DNA from: Bryobacterales bacterium
GTDB taxonomy: Bacteria > Acidobacteriota > Terriglobia > Bryobacterales > Bryobacteraceae
Direction: 5' to 3'
Assembly: GCA_947446025.1 (NCBI GenBank)
Contig: CANFEY010000016.1
Location: forward strand, 1-64,000
DNA: 64,000 nucleotides
Below are positions 8,538 through 18,271 of this stretch, piece by piece. Each line of letters begins with the position of its first letter. The stretch's first letter is position 1. The notes under the pieces were generated by a model, which worked only from the letters and a program-made list of their open reading frames with translations, was not told the DNA's origin and made no database searches. A program made the translations under genes and the position numbers.

Positions 8538-8824
8538 AACGGGATGGCTTCCGTGAGCACCTCGTCGCGGAGAAGTGGGTTCAAAGAGCGTTCTACGACA
8601 ATGTCCACGGGACGACCCAGCAGGCTCTCGAGGTCATTGAGCAAGCCGCCGGGGAACCAGGGCGTGGTGGGGCCGACGACATCAATCAAGAAGTCGACAT
8701 CACTGTCGGGTCGGGCGTCACCGCGGGCTACTGACCCGAAGACGCGCACGTTTCCAGCGCCATGTTTGGTCGCGATGGCGTAGATTTCAGAACTCTTGCT
8801 CCGAAGTTGGTCTAGCGAACCCAT
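8534..8824 (-). CDS. mntA: MntA-like nucleotidyltransferase antitoxin
   Basis: 96 residues, minimal nucleotidyltransferase fold. The GSX10DXD signature is seen as GSVARGDARPDSDVD at about 31-45, with a later Asp in RPVDIVVE. Known members AMPylate the HepT toxin. The gene has no Shine-Dalgarno site; a TAGAAT box lies 6 nt before the ATG, consistent with a leaderless transcript covering mntA-hepT. Confidence 0.88.
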   Translation of the reverse strand: MGSLDQLRSKSSEIYAIATKHGAGNVRVFGSVARGDARPDSDVDFLIDVVGPTTPWFPGGLLNDLESLLGRPVDIVVERSLNPLLRDEVLTEAIPL

Positions 8825-8830
8825 GGCTTC

Positions 8831-8836
8831 ATTCTA
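8831..8836 (-). promoter_or_regulatory. -10 box of mntA-hepT
   Basis: TAGAAT on the minus strand, 6 nt before the mntA ATG. Its first three bases are also the stop codon of the ParD-like remnant just upstream, so the present promoter is made from the end of a dead gene. Confidence 0.4.
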
Positions 8837-8918
8837 ACGCTGCTGGGCCAGGCAAGCGGCGTCGCGAATCGCGAGGCGTTCGCTGATGGCCTGTTCCGGG
8901 ATGCCTTCGCGGCGCGGC
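8834..8918 (-). pseudogene. C-terminal remnant of a second ParD-like antitoxin
   Basis: Minus-strand codons 8918-8834 read REGIPEQAISERLAIRDAAC and end with LAQQR and a TAG. This matches the tail of the intact ParD-like antitoxin at 9554-9823 (GEGIPEEALRQRLEKRKAAW, then LADHQD). Nothing upstream codes for the ribbon-helix-helix half, so only the tail remains. Confidence 0.5.
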
Positions 8919-8991
8919 GTAGCGGGTGGTGGAGAATGTTCAGCGGCGCGAGGTCGGCGTAAAGCTCTTATATAATCGAAGCAAGGCTCCT

Positions 8992-9225
8992 ATGGCTGAA
9001 TACGGCTACACCACTCTCTTCGAACCGATGCCCGAGGGCGGATACAACGTAGTCGTGCCTGCGATCCCGGAGATATGCACTTTCGGGGAAACGCTGGGTG
9101 AGGCGCGGGAGATGGCGCGGGATGCGATTCGTTGCTACCTGGAGAGCGCGCGTGAAACCGGGGAGCCGATCCCGGACGATGTCGCTGAAATTACGACTGA
9201 GCTAGTCGAAGTCACAATCGCCTAG
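8992..9225 (+). CDS. hicB: HicB-family antitoxin
   Basis: 77 residues from the ATG at 8992 (GCAAGG upstream); a TATAAT box at 8971-8976 fits a promoter. The degenerate RNase-H-like HicB fold is clear: YTTLFEPMPEGGYNVVVPAI, then TFGETLGEAREMARDAIRCY and LESARETGEPIP. Known HicB proteins bind and silence the mRNA interferase HicA and repress their own operon. Here the downstream hicA is broken, so HicB is an orphan antitoxin. A longer start at 8926 lacks family support. Confidence 0.85.
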   Translation: MAEYGYTTLFEPMPEGGYNVVVPAIPEICTFGETLGEAREMARDAIRCYLESARETGEPIPDDVAEITTELVEVTIA

Positions 9226-9236
9226 CGCCGGTCTCC

Positions 9237-9464
9237 ATGAAGATTCCACGCTGAAACCAAAGCAGGTGGTCGCGGCGTTGTTGAAGGCTGGCTTCTATAT
9301 TCACCACCAGCGCGGGAGCCACGCGCGGTTGTTGCATGGGACTCGGCTAGATGCCCGCGTGACTATTTCCAATTCATCGCAGGGATTTGCCTCCGTCGTT
9401 CATCAAACACCGAATTCTCAGGCAGGCAGGTCTGAGTGATGAGGAGTTTCTCTCGTTGTTATGA
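9237..9464 (+). pseudogene. hicA: hicA toxin gene with two frameshifts
   Basis: Starts 11 nt after hicB. The sequence reads MKIP, loses one base at about 9250, continues as LKPKQVVAALLKAGFYIHHQ and RGSHARLLHGTRLDARVTI (the catalytic GSHxR motif is visible), gains one base (extra T) at about 9370, and ends as PIHRRDLPPSFIKHRILRQA GLSDEEFLSLL. Together the three pieces make a normal-length HicA of about 75 residues. The toxin is therefore dead while its antitoxin is intact. Confidence 0.8.
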
Positions 9465-9554
9465 GGCGGTCTCGATACCAGCTTCACGCAGATAGTAGCG
9501 CCAGATGAGGAAGATGTCCTCTTCGGCCTCCGGCGCAACGATGTAGGTGGGCAT
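9459..9554 (-). pseudogene. Truncated ParE-like toxin
   Basis: 31 codons: MPTYIVAPEAEEDIFLIWRY then YLREAGIETAS. This is the first third of a RelE/ParE-type toxin (normally about 95-100 residues). Its ATG overlaps the parD stop (TGATG), the normal operon layout. The frame ends exactly where the convergent hicA pseudogene ends, so the toxin was cut at the junction between the two cassettes. Confidence 0.7.
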
Positions 9555-9823
9555 CAGTCCTGGTGGTCAGCAAGCCAAGCGGCTTTGCGCTTCTCGAGGC
9601 GTTGTCGCAGCGCCTCTTCCGGGATGCCTTCGCCGCAGTCTAGCTGTGCGATGCTGCGCTCGATCTTGGAGTTGAGGACCGTCCTGTTTTCCTGCAACCA
9701 GTCGTCCTTGGCGCGGAGCGTTTCCAGAGCGTAATTCAAAACTTCATCCGAATCCAGGTAGGCACCGGTTTGGATTGCTTGGGAGACCAACTTCTCCTGT
9801 TCGGGATTGAGCGTAATGGGCAC
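9554..9823 (-). CDS. ParD-like ribbon-helix-helix antitoxin
   Basis: 89 residues, GTG start with GAAGG upstream and a TACAAT box further up. N-terminus MPITLNPEQEKLVSQAIQTG is the ribbon-helix-helix DNA-binding part; the tail (LRQRLEKRKAAWLADHQD) would bind the toxin. Its ParE partner is truncated, so the antitoxin is unopposed. Confidence 0.75.
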   Translation of the reverse strand: MPITLNPEQEKLVSQAIQTGAYLDSDEVLNYALETLRAKDDWLQENRTVLNSKIERSIAQLDCGEGIPEEALRQRLEKRKAAWLADHQD

Positions 9824-9891
9824 AACTTACCTTCTCGAATTGTACCCCAGCCTCTCGTTCGAGCGAGTTACAATTTGGACGGAGGTGCCTT

Positions 9892-10536
9892 ATGCTCCGG
9901 CTAGTCCTGTGTGTGTTTCTTCCGGCGACTGCTTTTGCGCAGGTGGTGGTGATGGCTCCGCCGGCGATGGAGGGCGTCGCACTCACCCAGGCGTTTCCCG
10001 ATTTGGAAGGGCTGGTGCCTGTGACGGTTTCGAACGCCGGCACGCGCGCGATTCGGGCGGTTACGGTGCGGTGGGTGCGGGAGGCGGGGGGCCGCCAGAC
10101 CTATAGCGGGGTGTCGCGGAATATGAGTGATGCTCTGGTTCCCGGAAGCTCGTGGCAGTTCGAGGGGCCCGCGAACGCATCGGGGGCGGAGGGCGATCCG
10201 CAGTGGGTGACGGTCTCGGTCGACTCCGTTCTTTTCGCGGACGGGGAATTTGCGGGACCGGACGTTTCGGAGTCGCGCGCGCGGTTCTTGCGGGATCGCG
10301 AAACGATACAGGAGTTCATCCGCACGGCGCAGGGACTGGGTACCGATGAGGAGATTGGGGCATGGCTGGCTCAAGTGGGCGCGCCTGCGACGGGGCCGTT
10401 GAACTCCACCGCGATGCGGCTTCGTTTGCGCGCGCCGGTGTGGCTGGCGCGATTGCGCAGTGAACGGCGGGGCGTGTTGGAGGAGATCCTGGTGGAACTC
10501 TCACGTATGGAGCAGGCGGTACCCCTACTGCGTTAA
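9892..10536 (+). CDS. Secreted protein of unknown function
   Basis: 214 residues with a signal peptide (MLRLVLCVFLPATAFAQ) and a GGAGG ribosome site 8 nt before the ATG. The front half looks like an immunoglobulin-like beta domain (GLVPVTVSNAGTRAIRAVTV), as in proteins describing additive surface modules; the back half is helical. It converges with tadE (12-bp overlap of the ends). No known family recognised. Confidence 0.7.
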   Translation: MLRLVLCVFLPATAFAQVVVMAPPAMEGVALTQAFPDLEGLVPVTVSNAGTRAIRAVTVRWVREAGGRQTYSGVSRNMSDALVPGSSWQFEGPANASGAEGDPQWVTVSVDSVLFADGEFAGPDVSESRARFLRDRETIQEFIRTAQGLGTDEEIGAWLAQVGAPATGPLNSTAMRLRLRAPVWLARLRSERRGVLEEILVELSRMEQAVPLLR

Positions 10537-10977
10537 ACCGAGCGACTGGGCGGGTGCAGTTGCGACTACCGTGGGCAGGGAGCGGTTTCGGGCCATTCGA
10601 GGAATGAAGATCGACGCGGAGACGCCGGAGACTCTCACCTGCAGGCGGTAGTTCGGAGTGCCTGCGGTGCCAAGGGTTGCGTACGTCACCTGCGAGGGTA
10701 GCAGCCCCAAGGGGCCTGGGGCGGTGAGGGTAGCTGTGCTTGGGTTGCTATAGACGAGAAAATTCTTGACTTGTGTGGCGGTCCAGTTGTTAACGGAGGC
10801 TTTGCGGACGGTCAAGCGGGCGCGCTCGGCGATGTATTCCTGGATGAGCAGGAAGCGTCCCATTTCGATGATGAAGAGCAGCATGGAGAACGTCATCAGC
10901 AGGACGAAGACACCTTCGACCATGGCCGAACCTCTTTGTCGAGCGCGGCGGCGGTTTAGCAGGACGAGCATAACCAC
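10525..10977 (-). CDS. TadE-like pseudopilin (second copy)
   Basis: 150 residues. The TadE mark is seen: a short basic leader (NRRRARQRGSAMVE) followed by one long membrane helix (GVFVLLMTFSMLLFIIEMGRF) with the Glu at position +5 style. TadE-type minor pilins are cut by TadV and needed for Flp/Tad pilus assembly. Last gene of the tadG-tadE-tadE run; overlaps the previous gene by 22 bp. Confidence 0.8.
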   Translation of the reverse strand: MVMLVLLNRRRARQRGSAMVEGVFVLLMTFSMLLFIIEMGRFLLIQEYIAERARLTVRKASVNNWTATQVKNFLVYSNPSTATLTAPGPLGLLPSQVTYATLGTAGTPNYRLQVRVSGVSASIFIPRMARNRSLPTVVATAPAQSLGLTQ

Positions 10978-11411
10978 CTCCCGGTATACATCACCACGGC
11001 GCGCGGCTTGCCGGTGAGGGTGATGCGGTGGAACAGGGTGTTGATGGTGTAGTTGTTTACGGCCACCAGAACGTCGCGCGGCACGGTGTTCGTATCGGTG
11101 GTCACCAGCACCTGCACGTGAGAAGCGGTCAAGCCCGGGACGATGGGCGTGGTGCCGGCGGTTACGTCTCCGTAGAGCACCAGGTTCTTGATCGCCGCGG
11201 TGTAGGCGGCTGTGTTGGAGCTATCGTAGTCCTGCGCGGCGGCGTATTGTGCGGCACCGGCCACGGCGGTTTGCAGGCGGCTGTACACATAGAACGAGTA
11301 GCCGAAGGTAAACACGCCGCCTAGCAGCAGCCACAGGACGCTGAAAGCGAGGGCAAACTCCACCAGCGTGGAACCCTTGCGCGGGTTGCGGGATTTAGCG
11401 GTAAAGGACAT
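10956..11411 (-). CDS. TadE-like pseudopilin (first copy)
   Basis: 151 residues from the ATG at 11411 (MSFTAKSRNPRKG); a longer start at 11456 would lie deeper in tadG. Basic leader then GSTLVEFALAFSVLWLLLGG and a transmembrane helix, the standard TadE signature including the conserved Glu of the LVEFA motif. Overlaps the end of tadG by 17 bp and the next tadE by 22 bp: tight translational coupling. Confidence 0.82.
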   Translation of the reverse strand: MSFTAKSRNPRKGSTLVEFALAFSVLWLLLGGVFTFGYSFYVYSRLQTAVAGAAQYAAAQDYDSSNTAAYTAAIKNLVLYGDVTAGTTPIVPGLTASHVQVLVTTDTNTVPRDVLVAVNNYTINTLFHRITLTGKPRAVVMYTGRWLCSSC

Positions 11412-12414
11412 TGTAGTAGATCTTGGTGGAATCGGTCCGGCCGGAAGAGCTGCCATTTAGGTTTGCCGGACCCACGTAATAGGCGCAGATGGGGCCGGAA
11501 GTGCCGCTATAGGACGTGTGCAGGAAGAAATTCGCGAAACCGACGACGACGGCGGTTCCGTTGCCATTGCCTGACCAGGTGTTGGGATTGGCGATAGGCA
11601 CGGTGATGATGCGCCGGCCGTTTCCGGTCCCCGTAGTCTGATATTGCGCGTACGTGGTGGAGGAAGTGTCTGTGTCCTGGTCCACCCGGTCCTGGAGGGC
11701 GTCGAAAATAGATGAGCCACGGTTGCCGGGGACGCCGCCCAGCGTCATGCCGACGTAGAGAGAGGAAGGGCTGGAGGAGGAGTTGGGATACGTGCCGAAC
11801 GTGATCGCGGTGCGCAGGTTGCTATTCGAGTTCCCTTGCCCGATATCGACGAATCCATGCTGTGAAGTGGGATTCGGGTTCGCCCAGCCAATGTCCAGCG
11901 TACAGGTGGTTTCGGGGGGGCCCGAACCCCCTTTCCCTTTGCCGTTCCCGTTGTTGCCATTGCCCCACTTGAGCGTGTATTGTCCTCCGGGTGTGAAGCC
12001 GAAATCCATGGTATCGGCAACGTCATGGGAATCCGGCATGAAAGGGCTGATTCCGCCGTAGTTGGCCGAGGTCCGCGCGGCCTGACCGGCCGTGGCTGTG
12101 GCTCTCACCGACATCGCTTTGGGGATGCCGGGCAAGGCGGGTGCGAAGGACACGGGCACGGCCGCGGTGCTGGTTACGCGTACGAACGCGTAGGTGTTGG
12201 CAGTGGGACTAGAGGCAGTCGCGTAGGTGTCGTAAGTTCCGTTCAGCGTCGTCGCGTAGGTGGTCACGGTCCCGGAGACCTGCGCGGATCCAAAATTATA
12301 GCGCGATGGCGACCGGGTCCCAATGGGTCCGGATACAGCCACAATCTTCGCCTTGGTAATCCCAGCCTGCGTACCGTCCAGCCTGTAAACAGCGGCCATG
12401 GCTGCCGAATCCAC
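11395..12414 (-). CDS. TadG-like protein, C-terminal part after an amber stop
   Basis: 339 residues from the first internal ATG. It continues, in the same frame, the short fragment at 12433-12564; only one TAG (12435-12433) and the codons AELQAYV lie between. Text around it (ELQAYVDSAAMAAVYRLDGT) is the standard post-helix region of TadG, which links Tad pilus assembly to the membrane. The body is Gly/Asn/Ser-rich (WGNGNNGNGKGKGGSG) with strand-like segments. Without the N-terminal helix this part would not be exported or anchored, so the gene is probably non-functional unless the stop is read through. Confidence 0.7.
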   Translation of the reverse strand: MDSAAMAAVYRLDGTQAGITKAKIVAVSGPIGTRSPSRYNFGSAQVSGTVTTYATTLNGTYDTYATASSPTANTYAFVRVTSTAAVPVSFAPALPGIPKAMSVRATATAGQAARTSANYGGISPFMPDSHDVADTMDFGFTPGGQYTLKWGNGNNGNGKGKGGSGPPETTCTLDIGWANPNPTSQHGFVDIGQGNSNSNLRTAITFGTYPNSSSSPSSLYVGMTLGGVPGNRGSSIFDALQDRVDQDTDTSSTTYAQYQTTGTGNGRRIITVPIANPNTWSGNGNGTAVVVGFANFFLHTSYSGTSGPICAYYVGPANLNGSSSGRTDSTKIYYNVLYR

Positions 12415-12432
12415 GTAGGCTTGCAGTTCCGC

Positions 12433-12564
12433 CTACACGATGAAGCGCCGCCCCAAGTCGTAGGCAAGGCCAGTTGCGCCCAGTAGGACTGTGATTGTTA
12501 GGGACAGGAATACTACGCTGTAACCCCGCTGTGAGCGCCGATTTTTTGATGGACGATACTGCAT
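12433..12564 (-). pseudogene. N-terminal fragment of the interrupted tadG
   Basis: 43 codons from the ATG at 12564 (GGGAG 5 nt upstream): basic leader NRRSQRGYS, then the membrane helix VVFLSLTITVLLGATGLAYD and LGRRFIV before TAG. In relatives the helix is followed directly by an ELQxxxDxAA segment, which is what comes right after the TAG. 12564-11395 is 390 codons with only this one stop. Confidence 0.75.
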
Positions 12565-12678
12565 TTCTGCTCCCTGCCTGTAGTATGCGTAAGGGGTAAG
12601 GATTTTGCCATTCGGTGAAAGACTCAATTGGGCAGCATTTGCCAAGCAGCGAATAGCCGGATTCCCGGTATACCTGCC

Positions 12679-12694
12679 GTAGTACCGAAGTACT
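12679..12694. promoter_or_regulatory. Near-palindromic site upstream of the tad genes
   Basis: GTAGTACCGAAGTACT. The inner AGTAC-CGAA-GTACT is a perfect inverted repeat; on the minus strand it would form a 5-bp stem with a UUCG tetraloop. It shares 13 of 16 bases with a site at 25602-25617 next to an orphan LuxR-type regulator. It could be a regulator site or a weak terminator after the BON gene (no T-run follows). Confidence 0.35.
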
Positions 12695-12705
12695 CGGTTG
12701 CCTAT

Positions 12706-13218
12706 TTACCTTGTAGGGGTATCCAATTTCAGATGGCTGGTGACCCCGAAGACGCCGCTGACGGTTTTCGCACGGATCACGGCCATGTCGGCGTCAGCTT
12801 TGTTGGCCACCGCTCCTTCCAGGGTGACGCTGCCGTTGTTCACGATGATGTGGATGGACGGGACAGCTTGCAGGGCGTAGCGTTCGAGAGCTGGCGCTCC
12901 GTAGATGGCGCGGTAGACGGCGAGGCGGATGGCGTCATCGGCGGCGTAGATGGGGAGCACGGTGATCTTGTTGTCGACCTTCTCCACGGCTTCGATGCTT
13001 TTGACGTTGCGTTCGGCGTTCAGCTTGGTGACGGGCCGGGTGACGCTGCCGGTGAGGGTCACGGTACGGCCGTTGACCTGGTAGGCCAGGTGGTCGAAGA
13101 CGCCGTATTGGGGGACCATGACCAGTTCGCGCTGCACGGCGCGTTCCATGCGGGCTTGGGGCGTCGATTGGGCGAGGCACAACAGCGGCAGGCAGAGGGC
13201 TATGGCAAGTTTCTTCAT
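12706..13218 (-). CDS. Periplasmic double-BON-domain protein
   Basis: 170 residues, signal peptide MKKLAIALCLPLLCLAQ, GGAG site 9 nt before the ATG. Two BON domains: about 22-88 (VNGRTVTLTGSV ... VEKVDNKI) and about 95-165 (NNGSVTLEGAVANKADADMA ... VFGVTSHL), each with the typical glycine turn. BON proteins (OsmY-like) bind membranes or other envelope parts. Lies upstream of the tad genes on the same strand. Confidence 0.88.
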   Translation of the reverse strand: MKKLAIALCLPLLCLAQSTPQARMERAVQRELVMVPQYGVFDHLAYQVNGRTVTLTGSVTRPVTKLNAERNVKSIEAVEKVDNKITVLPIYAADDAIRLAVYRAIYGAPALERYALQAVPSIHIIVNNGSVTLEGAVANKADADMAVIRAKTVSGVFGVTSHLKLDTPTR

Positions 13219-13290
13219 GTTGGTTTCTCCTTCACTCTAGTCTACGGAATGACCGCCGCGGGTGGATTTATTCCTGCTATCGTCGAAGGC

Positions 13291-13413
13291 ATGGACATGA
13301 ATTCGCCGGCGTTCCGCCGCACGTTTCCGAAGATTGTGCTGGCGGTGTGCGGGATCGGCTTGCTGCTGGTGTTCATTGCGGTGCTGCTGACGGCGATCGG
13401 GTATAACACGTGA
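13291..13413 (+). CDS. Small single-pass membrane protein
   Basis: 40 residues: charged N-terminus (MDMNSPAFRRTFPK) then one membrane helix (IVLAVCGIGLLLVFIAVLLT). Its TGA overlaps the GTG of the next gene by 4 bp (GTGA), so both are co-translated. Too short for family assignment; the coupling and helix support it as real. Confidence 0.55.
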   Translation: MDMNSPAFRRTFPKIVLAVCGIGLLLVFIAVLLTAIGYNT

Positions 13414-14390
13414 GAACTGGCGTCATTCTGTTGTTGGTCTGCATGGCGGGCTGGGCTGAAACGATTTCCGGGACCATCACCGGCGTGCAGGGTCCGCTTG
13501 CCGGTGTGAACATCCGCGCGCGCAGTGTGGCGACGGGGGCTGTGGCGGAAACCGAGACGGGGGCGGACGGCATTTATTCTTTGAGCGTCGCGCCCGGCAG
13601 CTATGACGTGTTTTTGCGCAAGGTGTCGTATTCGCCGGTGACGCGGCGGGACGTGGCTGTGGCTGGCGGGGCTACGGCTCGCGTGGACGCGGCGCTCAAT
13701 CCCACCGGGAACAACGGCGTGCCGGGGGAGCAGGCGTTTCAACTTCTGGCTGAGCGCGCCCCGGTGGTGACCGGGGCTGCGCCCAAGATGGCGGACGGGA
13801 AGCCTGATCTTTCCGGCGTGTGGCTGGCCGGTGGTCCTGATATGGATGCGGACGATCCGCCGTACCGGCCTTGGGCGGCGGCGTTACAAAAGCAGCGGGC
13901 CGAGAGCGGCAGCCGCGATGATCCGCGCGGGCTCTGTCTACCGTCGGGCACGGTGCGCACGAACGCGGCGGAGCTGACCAAGTTCATCCAAATTCCGACG
14001 GTGCTGGTGATCCTGATGGAGGGCAGTTCCACTGGGTTCCGCCAAGTGTTTCTCGACGGCCGCGCGCACCCGGATGACGGCGAGCAAACCTGGATGGGGC
14101 ACTCCATCGGGCGCTGGGTGGGCGATACGCTGGAGATCGACACCGTGGGCTTTCATGATCGCGGCTGGATCGACGCGACGGGCAAGCCGCAGACAGACCA
14201 GTTGCACGTTGTCGAGCGCATGCGCCGTCCCGACTTGGGAACGCTGGAGATTGAGATCACGGTCGACGATCCTGGCGCGTATGAGCGCACTTGGAAGCTG
14301 CGGCGCAGGTTGAAGCTTGCGCCTAATGAAGAGTTGCACGAGTATGTGTGCAACGAAAACCAGAAAGCGGAGCACTACGCCGGCAAATGA
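13410..14390 (+). CDS. Secreted protein: carboxypeptidase-regulatory-like domain plus acidobacterial C-terminal domain
   Basis: 326 residues, GTG start, signal peptide (MRTGVILLLVCMAGWA). Residues about 18-95 are a CarboxypepD_reg-like beta sandwich (SGTITGVQGPLAGVNIRARS). Residues about 130-325 belong to a family common in acidobacteria: DLSGVW, TDGR-like LDGRAHPDD, GHSIGRWVGDTLEIDTVGF and a C-terminal DDPGAYERTWKLRRR ... EYVCNEN. The same C-terminal domain recurs in this window at 40853-41929 and 42325-43182. Role unknown; extracytoplasmic. Confidence 0.8.
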   Translation: MRTGVILLLVCMAGWAETISGTITGVQGPLAGVNIRARSVATGAVAETETGADGIYSLSVAPGSYDVFLRKVSYSPVTRRDVAVAGGATARVDAALNPTGNNGVPGEQAFQLLAERAPVVTGAAPKMADGKPDLSGVWLAGGPDMDADDPPYRPWAAALQKQRAESGSRDDPRGLCLPSGTVRTNAAELTKFIQIPTVLVILMEGSSTGFRQVFLDGRAHPDDGEQTWMGHSIGRWVGDTLEIDTVGFHDRGWIDATGKPQTDQLHVVERMRRPDLGTLEIEITVDDPGAYERTWKLRRRLKLAPNEELHEYVCNENQKAEHYAGK

Positions 14391-14752
14391 GAGATGCGTT
14401 GCGGCGCAGGATGGGTTGCTGCGCACAATCCTGGCGGACGTTTCCGAGGCGCGCATGCAGCAGGACCTTGAAGCGCTGGTGGGATTCGGCGCTCGAGATG
14501 CGGGGCTGGAGATTGGGAACGCCTCGCGCGGAATTCGAGCGGCTCGCGAATACATCGTTTCACAGCTCCGGGACTCCACTGCCTTGGATGTCCGGGTTAG
14601 CGCCTGGCCGACAGGGTTTCGCGGGAACCCGCTCTAACGAATTTGTTCCAGACCAGCATTCGCCGCGCGTGGATCGGGTGTCGATGCCGTATGTTCGGCT
14701 GACGGCGCAGGCGATTGCGAGTGTAGCGGTTGCGCTGGCCGCGGTCGAGTAA
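14391..14752 (+). pseudogene. M28 metallopeptidase with its middle deleted
   Basis: The first part (to about 14600) reads DVSEARMQQDLEALVGFGAR and SRGIRAAREYIVSQL, the start of M28 aminopeptidases. The second part (about 14636-14752, next frame) reads NEFVPDQHSPRVDRVSMPYV and ends like the M28 C-terminus. The some 300 residues with the zinc ligands are gone, leaving the ends fused out of frame. It ends right against the hipA stop. Confidence 0.65.
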
Positions 14753-15964
14753 TTACGACGGCGCTTGGCAGCGTTGCCGCACCAGCGCCGCGACCTTTTT
14801 GGCGGCGGGGCGCGTGGCCTTCACTTTCGGAATCGCGGCCAGCACTCTTTCCGATACTTCGCGGACGCGCTTGCGCACCAGCGGCGGGCCTAGTCCGGCC
14901 TCTCCGGCGAGCAGCTCAAAGTGTTTCACGGTCACGCGGTCCGAGGAGTATTCGCCGCCGAGCTTCATCGCCATGTTGGCGCTGAGTTCAGGGTAGGAGG
15001 CGGTGCTGACCACGTCGTAGAGCGGGGCGAGTTCGGTTGCGTCATTGCGGTACAGCAGCGAGAAATTCTTGCCGTGCGCGTCGTTGTTGCCCACCAGGTA
15101 GTTGTAGATCACGGCGTCCAGCAGGCGAACCAAGTCGCGCGCCGGGGCAGTGGAGACTTCGCGCAGCAGGGCGAAGCACTGTTTCAGGGAAGGGCCGCCT
15201 TCCTTTTGATACTTGTTCTCTGAGACGATGCCGAGCGCCTGACAGAAGTCCTCCTGGTGCAGACGTTCGAGCGCGGGCCGGTGAATGCGGTCGTAGCGTT
15301 GGACTAGCAGATAATCCACTCCTGCCGAGGATTTGGCTTCGACGGCGGCCGCCGGGAGCCCGGCTGCCGCGGCCAGCTGCATGCAGAAGGCTTCGTTGTA
15401 TACGACGCCTTCGAAGCGTTCCACCGCGGGCTTGAGGATGTGCGTGCTCGGGGAACCGCCCAGGGGCAGGCTGATTTCGCCGTTTTCGATGCGCACCGCG
15501 ATTTTGTCCTGGGCTCCGGCGAGGGAGAGGCGGATGCCTTCTTCGCCGGCCAGCAGCGGGCGTTGCGGAAGTTCCCTGAGGATGGCAGCGAGCTCGCGTC
15601 CGGAAAGCTTGCGGGATACCTCGCGGCGTTGCGGCAGGGGCTGGCCATGGGGAAGGAAGGTGACGGCTCCTGCGCATTCCCCGCCGATTTGTTCCAGCAT
15701 GGCGTAGTCGTTGCGGGGGCTGATGCCCAGGTTGCGGGCGATGATTTCGCGCTTGCTTTCCTCAGGGAGGATGCCGCCGAAGTAGCCTCGGCATTCTTTG
15801 CGTTGGAAGCGCTCTTTGCGCAACGGCAGCGATTGCGACAGCGGCGAGGCGCGGGGGTTGTTCAGCCAGCTCTCCGCGTATTGAAAGCGCACCTCGCCGC
15901 CTTTGTCCTGTTCCAGATGGCCGGACAACTCGTCGAGCAGGTAGATGTCGAGGATGCGGAGCAT
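14753..15964 (-). CDS. hipA: HipA-type serine/threonine kinase toxin
   Basis: 403 residues, close to the family length. HipA kinases phosphorylate aminoacyl-tRNA synthetases and induce dormancy. Seen: HipA N-terminal domain (GYFGGILPEE), the SLAGAQDK loop at about 155, STHILKP, the catalytic loop NNDAHGKNFSLL at about 300 and the metal-binding LYDVVS. All catalytic residues are present. It lies 3 nt after hipB and is regulated with it from operators at 16167-16290. Confidence 0.93.
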   Translation of the reverse strand: MLRILDIYLLDELSGHLEQDKGGEVRFQYAESWLNNPRASPLSQSLPLRKERFQRKECRGYFGGILPEESKREIIARNLGISPRNDYAMLEQIGGECAGAVTFLPHGQPLPQRREVSRKLSGRELAAILRELPQRPLLAGEEGIRLSLAGAQDKIAVRIENGEISLPLGGSPSTHILKPAVERFEGVVYNEAFCMQLAAAAGLPAAAVEAKSSAGVDYLLVQRYDRIHRPALERLHQEDFCQALGIVSENKYQKEGGPSLKQCFALLREVSTAPARDLVRLLDAVIYNYLVGNNDAHGKNFSLLYRNDATELAPLYDVVSTASYPELSANMAMKLGGEYSSDRVTVKHFELLAGEAGLGPPLVRKRVREVSERVLAAIPKVKATRPAAKKVAALVRQRCQAPS

Positions 15965-15967
15965 GGC

Positions 15968-16165
15968 TTAAGTCAGCGTCAGACGGATGCCGAGCGTCTT
16001 CAGGATTTTCAACGTTTTCCCGATTTGGCAGGTTTCCTTGCCTCTTTCAAGGTCGATGACGAAGCGGACACCGGTGCCGGAGGAGAGTGCGAGTTCGCGC
16101 TGAGTGACGCCGAACGTTTTGCGCGCGGTCCGGATGGAGCGGCCGATTTGCTTGGGGGTCAGCAT
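15968..16165 (-). CDS. hipB: HipB-type antitoxin and repressor
   Basis: 65 residues, a lone Cro/C1 helix-turn-helix: MLTPKQIGRSIRTARKTFGV then TQRELALSSGTGVRFVIDLE. It should bind the palindromic sites just upstream of its own ATG and neutralise HipA. Stop and hipA start are 3 nt apart. Confidence 0.92.
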   Translation of the reverse strand: MLTPKQIGRSIRTARKTFGVTQRELALSSGTGVRFVIDLERGKETCQIGKTLKILKTLGIRLTLT

Positions 16166-16166
16166 G

Positions 16167-16286
16167 CGATATTCCCGTACGGGAATATCGTAGCACGATT
16201 TGGGGCGGAATGGGCTGAATGTTACCGTTCGGGAATATTTGATGCTTCAGGGCCTCTGAAAGTGAGGAATCTTCCCGAGCGGGAAT

Positions 16287-16290
<4 letters not shown>
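16167..16290. promoter_or_regulatory. Three HipB-type operators at 50-bp spacing
   Basis: Core TTCCCGnnCGGGAAT-like inverted repeats centred at 16178.5, 16228.5 and 16278.5, exactly 50 bp apart. O1 (16167-16190) is a perfect 24-bp palindrome beginning 2 bp from the hipB ATG; O2 (16217-16240) has TTACCGTTCGGGAA; O3 (16267-16290) has TTCCCGAGCGGGAA and overlaps the stop codon of the ABC-F gene. Confidence 0.8.
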
Positions 16291-18206
<1,916 letters not shown>

Positions 18207-18271
18207 TGGGCGGGAGGTAGACTACTAGGGTAACGCAAATCCTCAGGAAACGCGGGGAAACCTTGTAAGTT

